From positions 1 through 6,529 of the forward strand of contig JAFGDP010000125.1 of NCBI GenBank assembly GCA_016932075.1: a DNA stretch of 6,529 bases, given 5' to 3'. Shown piece after piece: positions 6,283 through 6,529 of this stretch. Position 1 is the stretch's first letter. Each line of letters opens with the position of its first letter. A program made the position numbers and the translations under genes. The stretch comes from Chitinispirillaceae bacterium. GTDB taxonomy: Bacteria > Fibrobacterota > Chitinivibrionia > Chitinivibrionales > Chitinispirillaceae. Under the pieces are notes generated by a model. That model was not told the origin of the DNA. It saw only the letters and a program-made list of their open reading frames with translations, and made no database searches.

Positions 6283-6529
6283 TACTTTTCCTGTTCGCGG
6301 ACTTGAACAGGACTTCCTTATTATGAGTTTAGGTTCGATTAATAATTGCTTAACTATATTATTCTGGCCGTTTTCTATTTTTTCGATAAGCTCCTGTGCC
6401 GCAATCTTTCCCATCTTCGATTTTTCCTGCCTTACTGTCGTAAGGGAAATGCTGTGATAGCCGGAGATTCTAACGTCATCATAGCCAATTAAGGAAATAT
6501 CATCCGGCACTGTGTAATTCTTATTATAC
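6271..6529 (-). CDS. LacI/GalR-family transcriptional regulator, C-terminal part only
   Basis: Partial gene read leftward; 85 C-terminal residues are visible and the N-terminal helix-turn-helix lies beyond the right edge. The family signature of the periplasmic-binding-protein-like effector domain is clear: VPDDISLIGYDDV at visible residues 7-19, then SLTTVRQ and an A-x3-L-x2-KIENG helix, and the terminal strand EPKLIIRKS. A short Ser/Arg/Lys tail follows before TAG at 6271. Such proteins usually repress sugar-use genes and release DNA on binding a sugar or sugar phosphate. The gene converges on the glycyl radical operon across 176 bp, so it does not share a promoter with it; any control of that operon would act at a distance and is inference. 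The first 60 bases of its 3' part (6301-6360) are only about 28% GC, well below the glycyl radical gene. The effector cannot be predicted. Confidence 0.9.
   Translation of the reverse strand, partial: YNKNYTVPDDISLIGYDDVRISGYHSISLTTVRQEKSKMGKIAAQELIEKIENGQNNIVKQLLIEPKLIIRKSCSSPRTGKVGKR

Overview
The window looks like a stretch of an anaerobic bacterial chromosome. It carries an oxygen-sensitive glycyl radical enzyme with its radical-SAM activase, flanked by part of a type I restriction system and part of a LacI-family regulator. Genes are moderately GC-rich (about 58% in one counted 60-base sample of the glycyl radical gene), while spacers are clearly AT-rich. The sequence alone does not fix the taxon. 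A spirochaete (Treponema-like) or a Firmicute would both fit; I lean weakly to a spirochaete and claim no more.

Layout. (1) Positions 1-2150, minus strand: the N-terminal ~716 residues of HsdR, the restriction and translocation subunit of an EcoR124I-like (type IC) enzyme, running off the left edge. (2) Positions 2151-3069: about 0.9 kb with no convincing intact gene. Its left half is GC-rich with several perfect hairpins and a possible frame-broken coding scrap. Its right half is AT-rich and carries a near-consensus sigma70 promoter (TTGACA-N18-TATACT) firing rightward. (3) Positions 3070-3900, plus: a glycyl-radical-enzyme activating protein. (4) Positions 3938 (or 3929)-6094, plus: a glycyl radical enzyme of the formate acetyltransferase/glycerol dehydratase superfamily. 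(5) Positions 6095-6270: a convergent spacer with an AT-rich 12-bp hairpin and an open minus-strand frame that may be a gene remnant. (6) Positions 6271-6529, minus: the C-terminus of a LacI/GalR-family regulator, running off the right edge.

How the genes work together. Genes 3 and 4 are a standard pair. The activase reductively cleaves S-adenosylmethionine and abstracts hydrogen from one glycine of the partner, which then forms a thiyl radical on an active-site cysteine. The gap of only 28-37 bp and the single strong upstream promoter imply one transcript. The substrate is unknown. The residue two places after the thiyl cysteine is Trp, where known glycyl radical dehydratases, C-N/C-S lyases and arylacetate decarboxylases have Glu, and the sequence is not a pyruvate formate-lyase (no Cys-Cys). 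The activase also has only one four-cysteine auxiliary iron-sulfur motif, where the non-PFL activases usually have two. This GRE/activase pair is the most interesting item in the window. The convergent LacI-type regulator hints at carbohydrate-linked control but is not proven to act on the pair.
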